A stretch of DNA of 64,000 nucleotides, taken from the NCBI GenBank assembly GCA_003008705.1, contig PDUO01000036.1, positions 443,968-507,967 of the forward strand, written 5' to 3'. This stretch comes from Pezicula radicicola (taxonomy: Eukaryota > Ascomycota > Leotiomycetes > Helotiales > Dermateaceae). Under the pieces are notes generated by a model. That model was not told where the DNA came from and did not search any database. It worked only from the letters and a program-made list of their open reading frames with translations. Position numbers and translations under genes: made by a program. This document shows positions 23,531 through 34,058 of this stretch, piece by piece; positions within the stretch are counted from its first letter, which is position 1, and every line of letters begins with the position of its first letter.

Positions 23531-24300
23531 TGAACGGCTCGTGTCGCAGAATGAAAACCGCCAGGTTTACAAGAAATTGAGCGAGGAAGGTTCGGGGTAG
23601 AAGCTAGACCAAATATTAACTACGCCCTCAGGGTTACAAGATATGTATGAGATGATAGAGGGCGCGTGTCGACTTGCTGCTTCAAGCTGCTCGGTCTGAG
23701 TGAAAAAGAGAGATCAAGAGGGAAGACAGTCGCGAAGCAAGGCGAGGTAGGGTCACATGATGGAGCCCTAAAAGCTTTTCCAGGTTTTACACGCATCACA
23801 ACTAGAAAGCTAAATAGCTAGAGGAAGTCGTAGGAGAATCTCGTTTGATAATTTGATACAAGTGACCGAGTTATAGATCTACTCTTTCGAGGCTGAGTGC
23901 GCTCTTCGTGTTGTTTGACTTGAATCCTAACGTCTTACCGAGCATGGTACACGTGATATATATTTCTTTGCTCACCCTTGCCCGCAGTATTTAAGGTTTT
24001 AGTGTTAAAAGTCAATGTGCTCCAAATTCTATTATACTAAATTTGTTTACTTTTTTATCGAAGCAGACCAAATTGTAGTACTATAATTCAAACTGCTTCG
24101 GTTTTAAATACAAATAAAAGACAGACGTTAGCTTGCATTACGCTAAGGTATAATACTCCGGACGCCATTATTTCAAGATCTAGACTTATAATCCGAAATG
24201 CTTGTAGCTGTAGTTGGCCAATTTTCAAGAAGATTAAGTACTCTTATTCTAGCTTTCATTTTTTATTTTTAATAATCTAGAAGATAGCGAGATTTATATA
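23531..24300. other. Intergenic DNA, AT-rich toward 24 kb
   Basis: Promoter side of the HET gene on the left. The right half (about 23990-24290) is very AT-rich and adjoins the broken 5' end of the next gene. No gene seen. Confidence 0.4.
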
Positions 24301-27069
24301 GCTGCGCATGTGGTTCGAACACTATCTGAGTTCCGATTTTACCGCGACTTAATGCTTCTTATTGTGTTGGCGCTATATTATAAGAGAAATGTTAAGAGAT
24401 TAAATGGGCCATCATCGAGCGGAAACCGTTGGAAACGACCATCAGAATGTGTCTGGCACACACCAATCACTCTTCGATGCAAATTTGCTCTTAAGGAGGT
24501 GTATAGCTCCTCTAATATTGCTATGCTCAACTTGCTCCGGAACATATTGTCCATCGAGGATGCTGGTGTCACAGAATACATATCGGACTTGGAGATTCTA
24601 AGCACCAACGGTAACTACAGCCGAGCTGACGTTGGAAGCCTGTACAGACATATTGAGCTGCAATGGAAATGGGTGCACAACTGGTGAGTCAACCTTCCAT
24701 AGTCTCTAAGATCCATGATTAATAGTCAATAGTTCAGCGTTTGGATCGAAACGTCTTATGTTGAACCACAAGGCAACGAAGTGGGTGTCGTTAGATGACT
24801 GCATATGGTATGGGCCTGACTGTGTTAAACTAACTACTAAATTGGTATCACTTTATCCCGAGTCTAAGAAACTCTTCGTCGAATATCTTGGAGTCGGAAA
24901 CGTTACATCAACAACATTCACCCGCGAACTCTCAGGTTTGCACATACCTGATCCAGAAAATATATCTGCGGACAATTTAAAGAGAGTCAAAGGCTTGTTA
25001 ATTGGACTCAATAAGCTTATTGCTGAGAATCCTATAAAAAAAATGCTTCCACAGACTGTTAAAAAGTTCCTTGAGAGTCAAAGAGTCTGGCCTCGCCGGT
25101 ATATCGGATTATCACCTATCGCGCTAGTGGATCTTACACAGCCGTTCTTCGTCCCGGATCATCCTCTCTTACTTAAACTACTCAAAGGCACAGAAGATTG
25201 TGGTGTCCCTATTCTGGACGTGCAGTTTGAGGAAGCCAGCCAAGTCAAACGGTTACTGCTCGCCTTGGGGATCGAGGGAAGGTCTCTCTCTCTTTCAAAA
25301 AAAGAGACCGTGAGCGCCACTGATATGCCAGATCCTGCTGACGATCTGACTGAAGACTTGCGAAAAAGAGCGCAAGCTTTGTTTCAGTAGGGTCTTATCT
25401 TCTTAGACAGAGGACAACTGCTAATATTTAACAGCTGCGCAGTTCATTATGAGACGATGAGAAAGCTGGCAGTTGATGATCTACTCAGGAAGCTGAGTGA
25501 TATTCGTGTTTACAGGACTCCTGATATCTCCACCAAATACGACATCGATTCCCAAGGTATTGGGACGAGTGTAGTGGCTACAGGTTACCTGAGAATGGCC
25601 GAAGAAGATGGCCACCTTCGAGTATTCGTCCCCGATAATGAAAGTCTCCAGAGGACCGGGTATTCAAACAGCTTAGCAACAGAAATGATCGGAATACTTC
25701 AAATTCCTGAAGACAAGTCTTGGCAAGCAGTCAGTGCGCTGTTAACCTCAGAGCCGGACGTCGATCAACTTGCATTAATTCTATCATTGCACGGAATTCA
25801 TCACAAACTGAACCAACCGACTTTATCTGGACAAGGAGACACAAACGAAACAGTACCTAGTGAGCCCCTGTATGAAGACGAATACGATGCGAGAGGTGGT
25901 GTTGCAACAGATATGCCGGCTAGTGATGAAGGTAACCCTCCTACTGCCACATTGAATTCCCCTTTCAATTCATCACTTCGAGAGGACCTCGGTCATGTAG
26001 AGTCTCATGAGCAATCTCGCAGTAGTCTACAAGGAAGCATCGACCATCCGGTACCACAGGATTCGGATGGAATTCAGGCGCTGCTTCCTTCAGATATGTT
26101 CCCTGTGGGAGCCTCCCATAGCACTTCAAGGCGGTCCCCGGACGATCTAGCCGCGACTAGAAGTCGATTAATAACCGAAGCGAGCATATCAACTACCTCT
26201 ACCTTTACCGTTGCTTCTCATCCCAGAGATGTAACCGTTGCAGCAGGTCCAACATCAACATTTGACCTTTCCAATCTGGCCATGGCATTGCCCTCCACGC
26301 CCCCAAAAACGCCAAGTAGGATCGAGAATGTTCGATCCAGACAAAGCGGCAGTCCATCAGCTCGTACCATGACGACCACGCCGCCGTCACAGCCAGGCTA
26401 CTTGTCGACAGCTCCTAGGATCAAACCCCATCGTTATGATGAGGTAGATATCATTGGGTATGCAGGCGAGCAGTTCGCCGTCGAAGCTTTGAAACAGCAC
26501 CTTTCCGATTTCCAAGAGGCGATGCACTGGACCAGCAAACTGAGAACGTATGCTGGATTCGAAACGTATAACGAACGGGAGGTCACAGATTTGACATATC
26601 CAGATACTCAAGGACTTTTAAGCAAATTCATCCTTGATAACGCGGAGGAGGGGAATGTGCCGGATTGGTTGGAAGCCACCCGTGTCCCTGGGTCAAAATG
26701 TCCAACATACTTTTTGGAAGTCAAGACCACGACTGGAGGGTGCGAGACGACGTTTATCATCTCTCGTAACTAGTTCAGAATAGTAAGTGACTCCTTCGTA
26801 CTTTGTTGCAGCTGCAGCGCTGTGTAGCTTTGTATACTTTGTATACTTTGTATACTTTGTATACATTAGCTGACAAGATATCGTAGATGGAAGAAAAGGC
26901 TATTATTGGACAGAATATCCCAAACGAGGTGTATGCTATCTTACGGGTCTATGAAATCAACAGTCACCCCCAGATCAAGATCTACCTAGATCCTTGGAAT
27001 TCGAAGGGTCAACGAGGAGGTCTTCGCTTTACTTGGGAGAATTATAGTGTAACGCCAATCTCTGTATAA
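24301..27069 (+). pseudogene. 5'-truncated NO VEIN-type (DUF3883) gene with nonsense codon
   Basis: Four exons can be joined: about 24301-24683, 24733-25386, 25435-26782 and 26887-27069. The introns are 49 nt (GTGAGT...AATAG), 48 nt (GTAGGG...ACAG) and 104 nt (GTAAGT...CGTAG). The first part has two repeats of the module WxxPSECVW / WVSLDDCIWYGPD, typical of the middle of sacsin/NO VEIN-like proteins. A Ser/Thr/Pro-rich linker follows, then a C-terminal DUF3883 (nuclease-like) domain: YAGEQFAVEAL, TYFLEVKTT, and in the last exon NEVYAILRVYEIN and YLDPWNSKGQ. The N-terminal GHKL-type ATPase half (normally about 1000 residues or more) is missing, and no start codon remains. An in-frame TAG at 26771-26773 sits where relatives have Gln (SRN-stop-FRI), cutting the DUF3883 domain. 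Both changes suggest a dead copy. Confidence 0.72.
26829..26864. repeat. Tandem 9-bp repeat, four units
   Basis: Four perfect copies of TTTGTATAC lie inside the last intron of the DUF3883 remnant. This is the main reason that intron is about twice as long as the others in the gene. Confidence 0.9.
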
Positions 27070-27825
27070 TGCAGTTTAAGGGAAACAGCATTACATTTGA
27101 TGAGCTGTAGCATTGCTTGGCTATAGAAAGGGAAAATTTCATTGATAATTTAAAAGTTTTCTAATGTATTTTCTTTTCCTAACGTATATTATACTTTAAA
27201 AGTGCACGATGCTATAGTCGCTAACAAAATCGGCTTCCCCTCAATTCACAGGGATACCCCAAAGCCTTACTAGAATAGGCTAGGCGCCGAGTCCACGGGA
27301 ATGTACAACTCAGTTATACATTCGAGCGTGGCACAAGATGAGGCTGAGCGCAGCGGCCGGGCTGAACGTCAGAAACGCACAGCCTGATCAACTTCTCCCA
27401 CAGACCTTACTGTGCGGCAGACCATTTACGCGCTATAAACCTGGCTTAGCGAGCGATACAGGATACTGCAATCTACTGATGCCTGAGCATTCATGGCGGA
27501 GCAATGTCGCCAGGCGCATCGTGAGGCTCTACTATTTCAACCTCATTTTACCTTCCATTAGTAGTAAGCGTGAAGTTCTTTGGACTACAAAAGCTCTGAT
27601 CTTCACTTTGACTGATTTAGATGATTCGAATATTGCTCTTCGCGTACGATAACTCTCACTTTCCCCCCTTCTGCCCAGAACCTTATTCGTTAGTTTTACC
27701 TAATCTCTGTCCTCTTCAAAACTTACTGACCTTTTCATTACCTAGGCTAGCCACCTCATATTGGGACTCTACCGGCGCACTAGCACATTCTTTACTACTC
27801 AAAGTCCTCCCTTTGAAGCATACAA
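27070..27825. other. Intergenic DNA before the HET-ankyrin gene
   Basis: No gene. A 104-codon open stretch at 27338-27652 lacks recognisable features. The last 200 bases are C/T-rich (about 27660-27740), as in many fungal promoters with pyrimidine tracts before the start. Confidence 0.4.
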
Positions 27826-29649
27826 ATGGCTGCATACGAATATCGACCACTGGATCTCAACGGACCTTCTATTAGACTTCTCAAACTTCTTAAAGGCAAC
27901 CTTGGAGATGATATTCAATGCGAGCTTATTCATGGATGGATCGAAGAGAGTATACCATATGATGCATTATCATATACATGGGGAAGGACCGGAAAAGCAG
28001 CTACGATTATGGTCGATGGAATCACAGTGGGCGTCACGTTAAATGCATACGAGGCACTCGAACAATTACGCTCTAAAGATGAGTCACGATATTTGTGGAT
28101 TGATGCCATTTGTATTGATCAAGACAACAAACAAGAACGAGGGCATCAAGTTCAGCAAATGAGTCGTATATACCAGAAGGCTGAACGAGTTGTTATTTGG
28201 TTAGGGCAAGGCACTAAGGAGACCGACCATATTATGGATGATATGAAACGACTACACGAGGATCTCGTTAAGAAAGAAGGTGACTGGAGACAATTGGCTC
28301 GGTTTTGGATGGACCCTTGGCCAGCCGAATGTTGTGAGGGTATGAAGTTATTATTAAGCCGACCATGGTTTCGGAGAATTTGGATCTTGCAAGAAATTGT
28401 CAATGCTCGAGTTGCTACAGTCCTCTGCGGCAAGAAGTCTATCTCAGCGTCAACTTTCGCTCAAGTTCCGGGTTTACTAGGATTGCAACCGGACCCCCAT
28501 TGCCAAGCTGTTCTAGATATAATGCCAGGCGTCTCACGACAAACATCTTGGTGGAAGGATAAGCGGGACCTTCATACTCTATTAAAGAAGTTTCGGAATA
28601 GCGAGGCCACTGACAAGCGGGATATTGTTTACGCCTTGCTAGGTATATCATCCGATGCCGGTAAAAAATTGCTTCCGGATTATGGGAAGCCGCTACTCCA
28701 AGTTATCTGTGATACGACTTCATTCTTACTATTTCATACACACCTAGATGATTCACTTTACAAATGGTTTGACTGGACATTGCTGGAGTTTTTACAAAGT
28801 TTAGATTCATTACATAGCATACTTCTTAAAAGTGCTTCAAGAGATGGGCAGGAGACAATAGTTAAGCGACTACTTACAACAGATAAGATCGAGGTTGACT
28901 TAAAGGATGGGAACGGTCAAACGCCGCTGTCGTGGGCTGCTAGGAGCGGGCACGAGGCTGTCGTTAAGCTACTACTCGAGACGGGCAAGGTCGAGGTCGA
29001 CTCGAAGGATAGGAGTGGTTATCGGACGCCACTGTCGTGGGCTGCTGGGAGTGGGCATGAGGCTGTCGTTAAACTACTACTCGAGACGGGCAAGGTTGAG
29101 GTTGACTCGAAGGATAGGTATGATTATCGGACACCACTATTATGGGCTGCTAAGAGTGGGCATGAGGCTGTNGTTAANCTACTACTCGAGACGGGCAAGG
29201 TTGAGGTTGACTCGAAGGATAGGTATGATTATCGGACACCACTATTATGGGCTGCTAAGAGTGGGCATAAGGCTGTTGTTAAGCTACTACTCGAGACAGG
29301 CCAGGTTGAAATTAACTCGACGGATACGAGTGGTCGGACGCCACTATGGTGGGCTGCTGAGAACGGGCACGTAGCTGTCGTCAAGCTACTGCTCGAGACG
29401 GGTCAGGTCGAGTTTAACTCTTGGAATGGTCAGAGGCCATTGTTATGGGCTACTATGAACGGGCACGAGGCTGTCGTTAAGCTACTACTCGAGACGGGCA
29501 AGGTCGAAATTAACCCGAAGGATACGGGCGGTCGGACGCCGCTATCATGGGCTACTAAGAACGGGCACGAGGCTGTTGTTAAGCTGTTGCTCGAGGCGGG
29601 CCAGGTCGAGGCCGACTCGAAGGATGGGAGTAGTCGGATGTCGCTGTAG
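27826..29649 (+). CDS. HET-ankyrin repeat protein
   Basis: One exon, 607 aa. HET domain at residues about 45-130 with YDALSYTWG, YLWIDAICIDQDNKQERGHQ and RIYQKAERVVIWLG, then RPWFRRIWILQEI and DKRDIVYALLGI (standard for the HET-6 type). From about residue 328, eight ankyrin-type units of 33-35 residues follow, each like TPLSWAARSGHEAVVKLLLE. They are so alike that the 105-nt units around 29091 and 29196 share long identical stretches. Two undetermined bases (29172, 29178) fall in one unit. The TAG at 29647 is one base from the Ser codon expected in the ninth unit. The same frame then continues through WAAGNGPEAVVKLL to a TAA at 29707-29709. The gene may thus be slightly shortened. Near-identical repeats suggest ongoing unequal exchange and specificity change, as in fungal NLR repeats. 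Confidence 0.85.
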   Translation: MAAYEYRPLDLNGPSIRLLKLLKGNLGDDIQCELIHGWIEESIPYDALSYTWGRTGKAATIMVDGITVGVTLNAYEALEQLRSKDESRYLWIDAICIDQDNKQERGHQVQQMSRIYQKAERVVIWLGQGTKETDHIMDDMKRLHEDLVKKEGDWRQLARFWMDPWPAECCEGMKLLLSRPWFRRIWILQEIVNARVATVLCGKKSISASTFAQVPGLLGLQPDPHCQAVLDIMPGVSRQTSWWKDKRDLHTLLKKFRNSEATDKRDIVYALLGISSDAGKKLLPDYGKPLLQVICDTTSFLLFHTHLDDSLYKWFDWTLLEFLQSLDSLHSILLKSASRDGQETIVKRLLTTDKIEVDLKDGNGQTPLSWAARSGHEAVVKLLLETGKVEVDSKDRSGYRTPLSWAAGSGHEAVVKLLLETGKVEVDSKDRYDYRTPLLWAAKSGHEAXVXLLLETGKVEVDSKDRYDYRTPLLWAAKSGHKAVVKLLLETGQVEINSTDTSGRTPLWWAAENGHVAVVKLLLETGQVEFNSWNGQRPLLWATMNGHEAVVKLLLETGKVEINPKDTGGRTPLSWATKNGHEAVVKLLLEAGQVEADSKDGSSRMSL

Positions 29650-29700
29650 TGGGCTGCTGGGAACGGGCCTGAGGCCGTCGTCAAGTTGCTACACAAGAGT
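28862..29700 (+). repeat. Near-identical ankyrin-coding tandem repeats
   Basis: About nine units of 99-105 nt, all within the HET-ankyrin gene. The segment that starts near 29091 recurs 105 bases later with almost no change, while outer units differ more. Undetermined bases at 29172 and 29178 are probably assembly uncertainty between copies. Confidence 0.85.
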
Positions 29701-29709
29701 GTTAATTAA

Positions 29710-32251
29710 TCATTTACTTTATATTATATAGATTTTTATAACTTTAATACAAAGAGGCTTAACGGACGGCAGCGTTGAAAAGGGAGCATCTTAGGAGCTG
29801 TGGACTCATAGGAGCTATTTCACAGGAGTGATCTCCCAGGAGCCCTGCCCTCCTAGAAGTCCTGTCCTGGCTGCTATAATGATCTAGGAGGTGTGATTTT
29901 CCGGGAGAATTCTCCTAGGACTACTCTCCTAGAAGCTTGGTCCTTGCTGCCATAATTCGGCTCTCTAACACTAGTGCATCCATTACGATAGCGCTTAACG
30001 CACCGGCATTAAGAATAAAGCAAAATTAGGCTTAAAGTCATATATAAGCTAAAATCATATGAGAAGACATGGATCAACAAACTAGATCTCTATAAAAAGT
30101 ATACTAAAAAGTGTATAAATTTGAAGTAACTACACTAAAGAGATTCTTGGCTCTGAGCTCTATTACTTTAATTGTTTATGTTGCCTAATATTGACTATAG
30201 TAAAATACGCAAGAGTAAGGTTTTCCTGGTCGGAACTACCAGGAAATACAGCCTACATGGCATAGAGACAGAGTACATGTGAGTTTAGTGTTAATACAAA
30301 AGCGGCTGTTATAACCTCACCCACCTTGCAACGTGCAAAAGAAAAATTTCTCGTTTAAGCGCTGCTAGAGTCTCTCTACTCCTAAAGATAAAACATCATG
30401 GTAAATACCAATCACGTGCTAGCAGGGGTTTAATGATTCTTCAAACAAGAAACCCCTGTCTAGTGTTATGGAAAGAACAAGAACTAAAGATAATCACACA
30501 TCGTATAGACAGGTGGCATTATAAAGGAGCTTGTAGAGCTTAGCCTATTTTTAGAATTGAAGGTGTCTAAATCTGGCTCCCCACCACTTGGATTTAAGGG
30601 GACCGATTCAGGCCCTCCATTGCGGAATCAAACCCTTCCTTCGGCTAAGATTTTGGAAGACTAAGGGTTCAACTTCGGCTCCCATGCTTTAGTTTTCAAG
30701 GCACCGGTCGGCACTAATATAAGACAGTCCAAAAAGGATAACCACCAAACAGCCTTAATAAACACAGCTCCAAATAACAGTTAGCTCTCAAATTTCTTAT
30801 GCTCAAATGGTATTAAGGTGACCTAAAGACATCTTCTCGATTTCTGGCACAATCTAAGAATAAATGGATTCTCTAAAGATCAAACGAAACGACGAGGGAA
30901 TAAACAGGACAAAGGATACTCTGATTAATAAAGCCTATGAATTAGAGTAATTCGATGGTATTGATGTGGCTCTGATCATTTGCAAGCATAGTCGATTTAC
31001 CACGTACAGATCCAGGGACCATGCATCGTGGCCACCATCTATAGCAGAGATAGTAAGTAAAGCGATTGTTTGCTTGAATATACGACTAGTGCTAATACTC
31101 ATTTAGCAAACTGGCCACCCTCTTCCAAAGAATATATTGCCGGAAGACATCGAGAAGCGCCTTTTTAAACACAGAGAAAAAAACTTAGCTCGGAAGAATA
31201 AGGAAGGAAGAATAATAAATAATAGGCAGATTACCTGCAAATAGATAAATAGTGCGCAAGAATATTGTATACAAAAAGATTCCGCGTAAACCCTGACATT
31301 TTCTGGCGCCCAGCAAAGAATTTCAAGGAGTTAGTGTTAGCACCTGATGATTAGCTTGCCGGCTCTTGGGACTGAAGAGGTGGTCTGAGTCACAAGTTGA
31401 GGTCCCAAAGAGATGTAGTGGTTACCTTATAATCCTGAAAGGACAGAAGTGGTCTCTATTCCAAAACTAAGAGTCGTTCATCCTAAAAATAGTTGAAATA
31501 CGTCAGATTTAGCTGAACTGGACGCCGATTGTTTATAAGGTGATAGGCTTGGGAGACGTCTCCCATTTAAGCGAGGCGCTATCGGAAAATCCTGGCCATG
31601 TGTCTTCCTATTTCGTACACTTCCAAGGCCTCACACCAAACTCCACTCCATACCTAGAAAACAGCCACTTTGGTTATGCGGGTAAGGGAAGACATAAGGT
31701 ACCTTAAGCAGTTCTACTTCAGACGCAGCAGATATTGTTGCGGGAAGAAATCCAAGGGCGTCTAAGCTGGAACGCCAGTAGTATAAGTCGTCGATACCGA
31801 CAGCCCTATCGTCCTTAACGTACTTCTATATTAATTCCATTATAATAAAGCGAGAGGCTCTACAAGACCATATATAACTCGTGAGATGGTGTAAAGTTAA
31901 TATCTCCAAACAGAAGATAATCACAATCTAATAAACAAAGGATAACACTAATCACTGACCATTGTCGAATGGTATTAAGAGTAAACTAACATGCAATGGC
32001 AATCAGAGTCAAGAAAAATGTCAAAATTGCGTGAATTCTAAATGCAGAGCTATTAAACAAAGAGGTGGAGGTAGTGTAGAGAAAGTTCATCAAGAAACAA
32101 AATTGCCTCGAGAAAGAGTATGAGTGGAGTTGTATCTCACTACTAACCTAAATAAACTTAGACAAATACAGAAATAAAATATCTTTACATCAACATTCCG
32201 ATATGAAATACCTCATTTACCCACAACAAAAGAATGACAAGCAATTTAACC
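29710..32251. other. 2.5 kb gene-free repeat-like DNA
   Basis: No gene supported. A pair of imperfect copies of a TCCTAGAAG...GCTGC.ATAAT segment starts near 29851 and 29928, within a run of AGGAG/CTCCT words. A word like the start of a retrotransposon primer-binding site (TCTGGCGCCCAGCA) lies near 31304, but no paired LTRs or polyprotein motifs can be read. It may be old transposon debris. Confidence 0.4.
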
Positions 32252-33333
32252 TCAGGTGCTACCCAACTCAGGACTATCACCAAAACACTGCGACAAAAAA
32301 GGCTCGGGATAACGAGCACCCTTCGATCCACCAACACTATCAATGATCTTCCTAATCCTCTCATCATCCTCCTTAGAAACCTTCACATTAACAGCCTCAA
32401 CATTCTCCTTCAAATACTTGACATGCTTAGTACCAGGAATTGGAATAATATCTATCAATAAAAATCAGCACATGTTCATAATAACCAAGCTTGGGAAAAG
32501 AAGTTTCCATTCATACCATCACCCTGAGCCAAAACCCAAGCCAAAGCCAACTGACCACTCGTACAACCCTTCACCTTAGCAACCTCCGCAAAAGCCTCAA
32601 CAAGCCTCAAATTCCCCTCAAAATTCTCCTCCGAAAACCGCGGAAATATTCTCCGCCTAACATCAACATCGTCTCTACTCTTAATAGCACCAGTAAGGAA
32701 ACCACGACCTAAAGGTGAATACGCAACAATCTTAACACCCAGTTCTCTAGCCGTATCCAAGAAATCCGTTTGTGTCGATTCGATCTCCAATGCGAAGGGT
32801 GAATATTCCATCTCAGCAGCTGCAATAGGATGAACCTTACAAGCTCTCCTCAATGTCCTAGCAGAACATTCCGATAACCCCAAATAACGAATTCTCCCTT
32901 CTTTCTTCAGTTCCACCATAGCTTCAACCGTCTCCTCAATTGGCGTACTAGAATCAACACGATGCAAATAATATAAATCAATATAATCAGTTCCCAATCG
33001 CTCGAGACTAGCATCACAAGCTTCCTTGAAATAATCTTTCTTCCCATCAACTTCCATTTTTCCATCTTTAACCTTAATTCCGAATTTTGTTGCGAGGAAG
33101 ATTTCAGATCTACGTCCGGTTTGGCGGAACCATTTTCCAAGGAGTGATTCGTTGATGAAGGGTCCGTAGGAGTCACTTGTTACCCAGAAATTTAGTCCTA
33201 GGTCTGCTGCTAGGGTGAGAACTTGGAGTGCTTCTTCGTCATTGGTGGCACCGATTGACATGCCCATGCATCCGAGGCCGAGAGCGGAGACATAATCGTC
33301 TCCGAGTTTGCGTTGAGGGAATTTTGGTGTCAT
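32252..33333 (-). CDS. Aldo/keto reductase lacking the catalytic Asp
   Basis: Two exons: 33333-32517 and 32451-32252 (338 aa). The 65-nt intron has donor GTATGA and acceptor GATAG. It is an (alpha/beta)8 NADPH-dependent aldo/keto reductase of the fungal YakC/AKR13-like group: LGLGCMGMSIG, NESLLGKW, IFLATKFGIKV, GTDYIDLYYLHRVD, GRIRYLGLSE, VAYSPLGRGFLTG and, after splicing, DIIPIPGTK. Of the catalytic tetrad, Tyr56 (DSYG), Lys83 and His124 are present. The Asp expected in FWDTADxYG is Val51 here (FWVTSDSYG), while Asp54 at the second position is kept. The enzyme may be impaired or changed in specificity, because this Asp tunes the Tyr pKa. Its cytosolic substrate is unknown. It converges with no cluster partner. 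The TauD gene upstream is on the same strand, about 0.7 kb away. Confidence 0.85.
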
Positions 33334-34058
33334 TGTCGAGGTAAGTTGATCTTGATTGAGGTTTGAGTGAGAGGATATAGGGTATTTGATGACTTGAAGT
33401 GTTTCCGTTGTGGCTTTTGTGGGTAATATATATTTTGCTATTAAATAAGCTTCTTACTATCGGATTAAATATACGAGTTAATAAAACGGAGCATCAACGG
33501 AAGGTCAGAAACAACGGATTCCCGTCTATGAAGCATGAACGGAGTATGGGTAGAGAATTAATATCGTTAAGCCTAGCTGGATAACGGAGAACTACAGGTT
33601 GAACCGGTCGGTATTCCGTAAGTCCTAACTCCAAGCTGTATACTCCGTACGTAAATCACAAGAAATTTAGTGTATGCATCTTTAAAAACAAAGTAGAATT
33701 ACCACTTAACTCTTTTAATTTTTTCTTAAGTCCTAATTCCGAGTCTCCGAGCTGCACGTATGTGGCTGAGAATGACTGACAATGGCTTCGAATGCAGGTC
33801 ACTACATTCCTTCAACCTAGCTTAAACATTAACGTAAAGTGCTCTACTTATCTCTAGCGGAGACACTGCGCTAATAAGGACTATATTGTGGCCGCTATTT
33901 ATCGCTATAACTAGGATATATACTTTGTAAAAGAATCGTAGCTACATGAAGAAATTTCTCACCTCAATAACACACAATACCAAGCGCAACCCTTCCTTCC
34001 TCTCAAAGCCCCAATATAGAATCTAAAAACCCCTCAACTCACCCCACCAAATCACCAT
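33334..34058. other. Intergenic DNA, no gene
   Basis: Promoter side of the aldo/keto reductase and 3' flank of the dioxygenase gene. AT-rich around 33690-33730. No gene seen. Confidence 0.4.

Noticed and set aside
25387..25434. An in-frame TAG at 25388-25390 in the DUF3883 remnant
   Set aside because: It is part of a GTAGGG splice donor. Removing the 48-nt intron joins ALFH to CAVHY in frame.
31290..31330. Possible LTR end and primer-binding site (TCTGGCGCCCAGCA)
   Set aside because: No matching second LTR and no gag/pol motifs on either side, so a retrotransposon cannot be supported.
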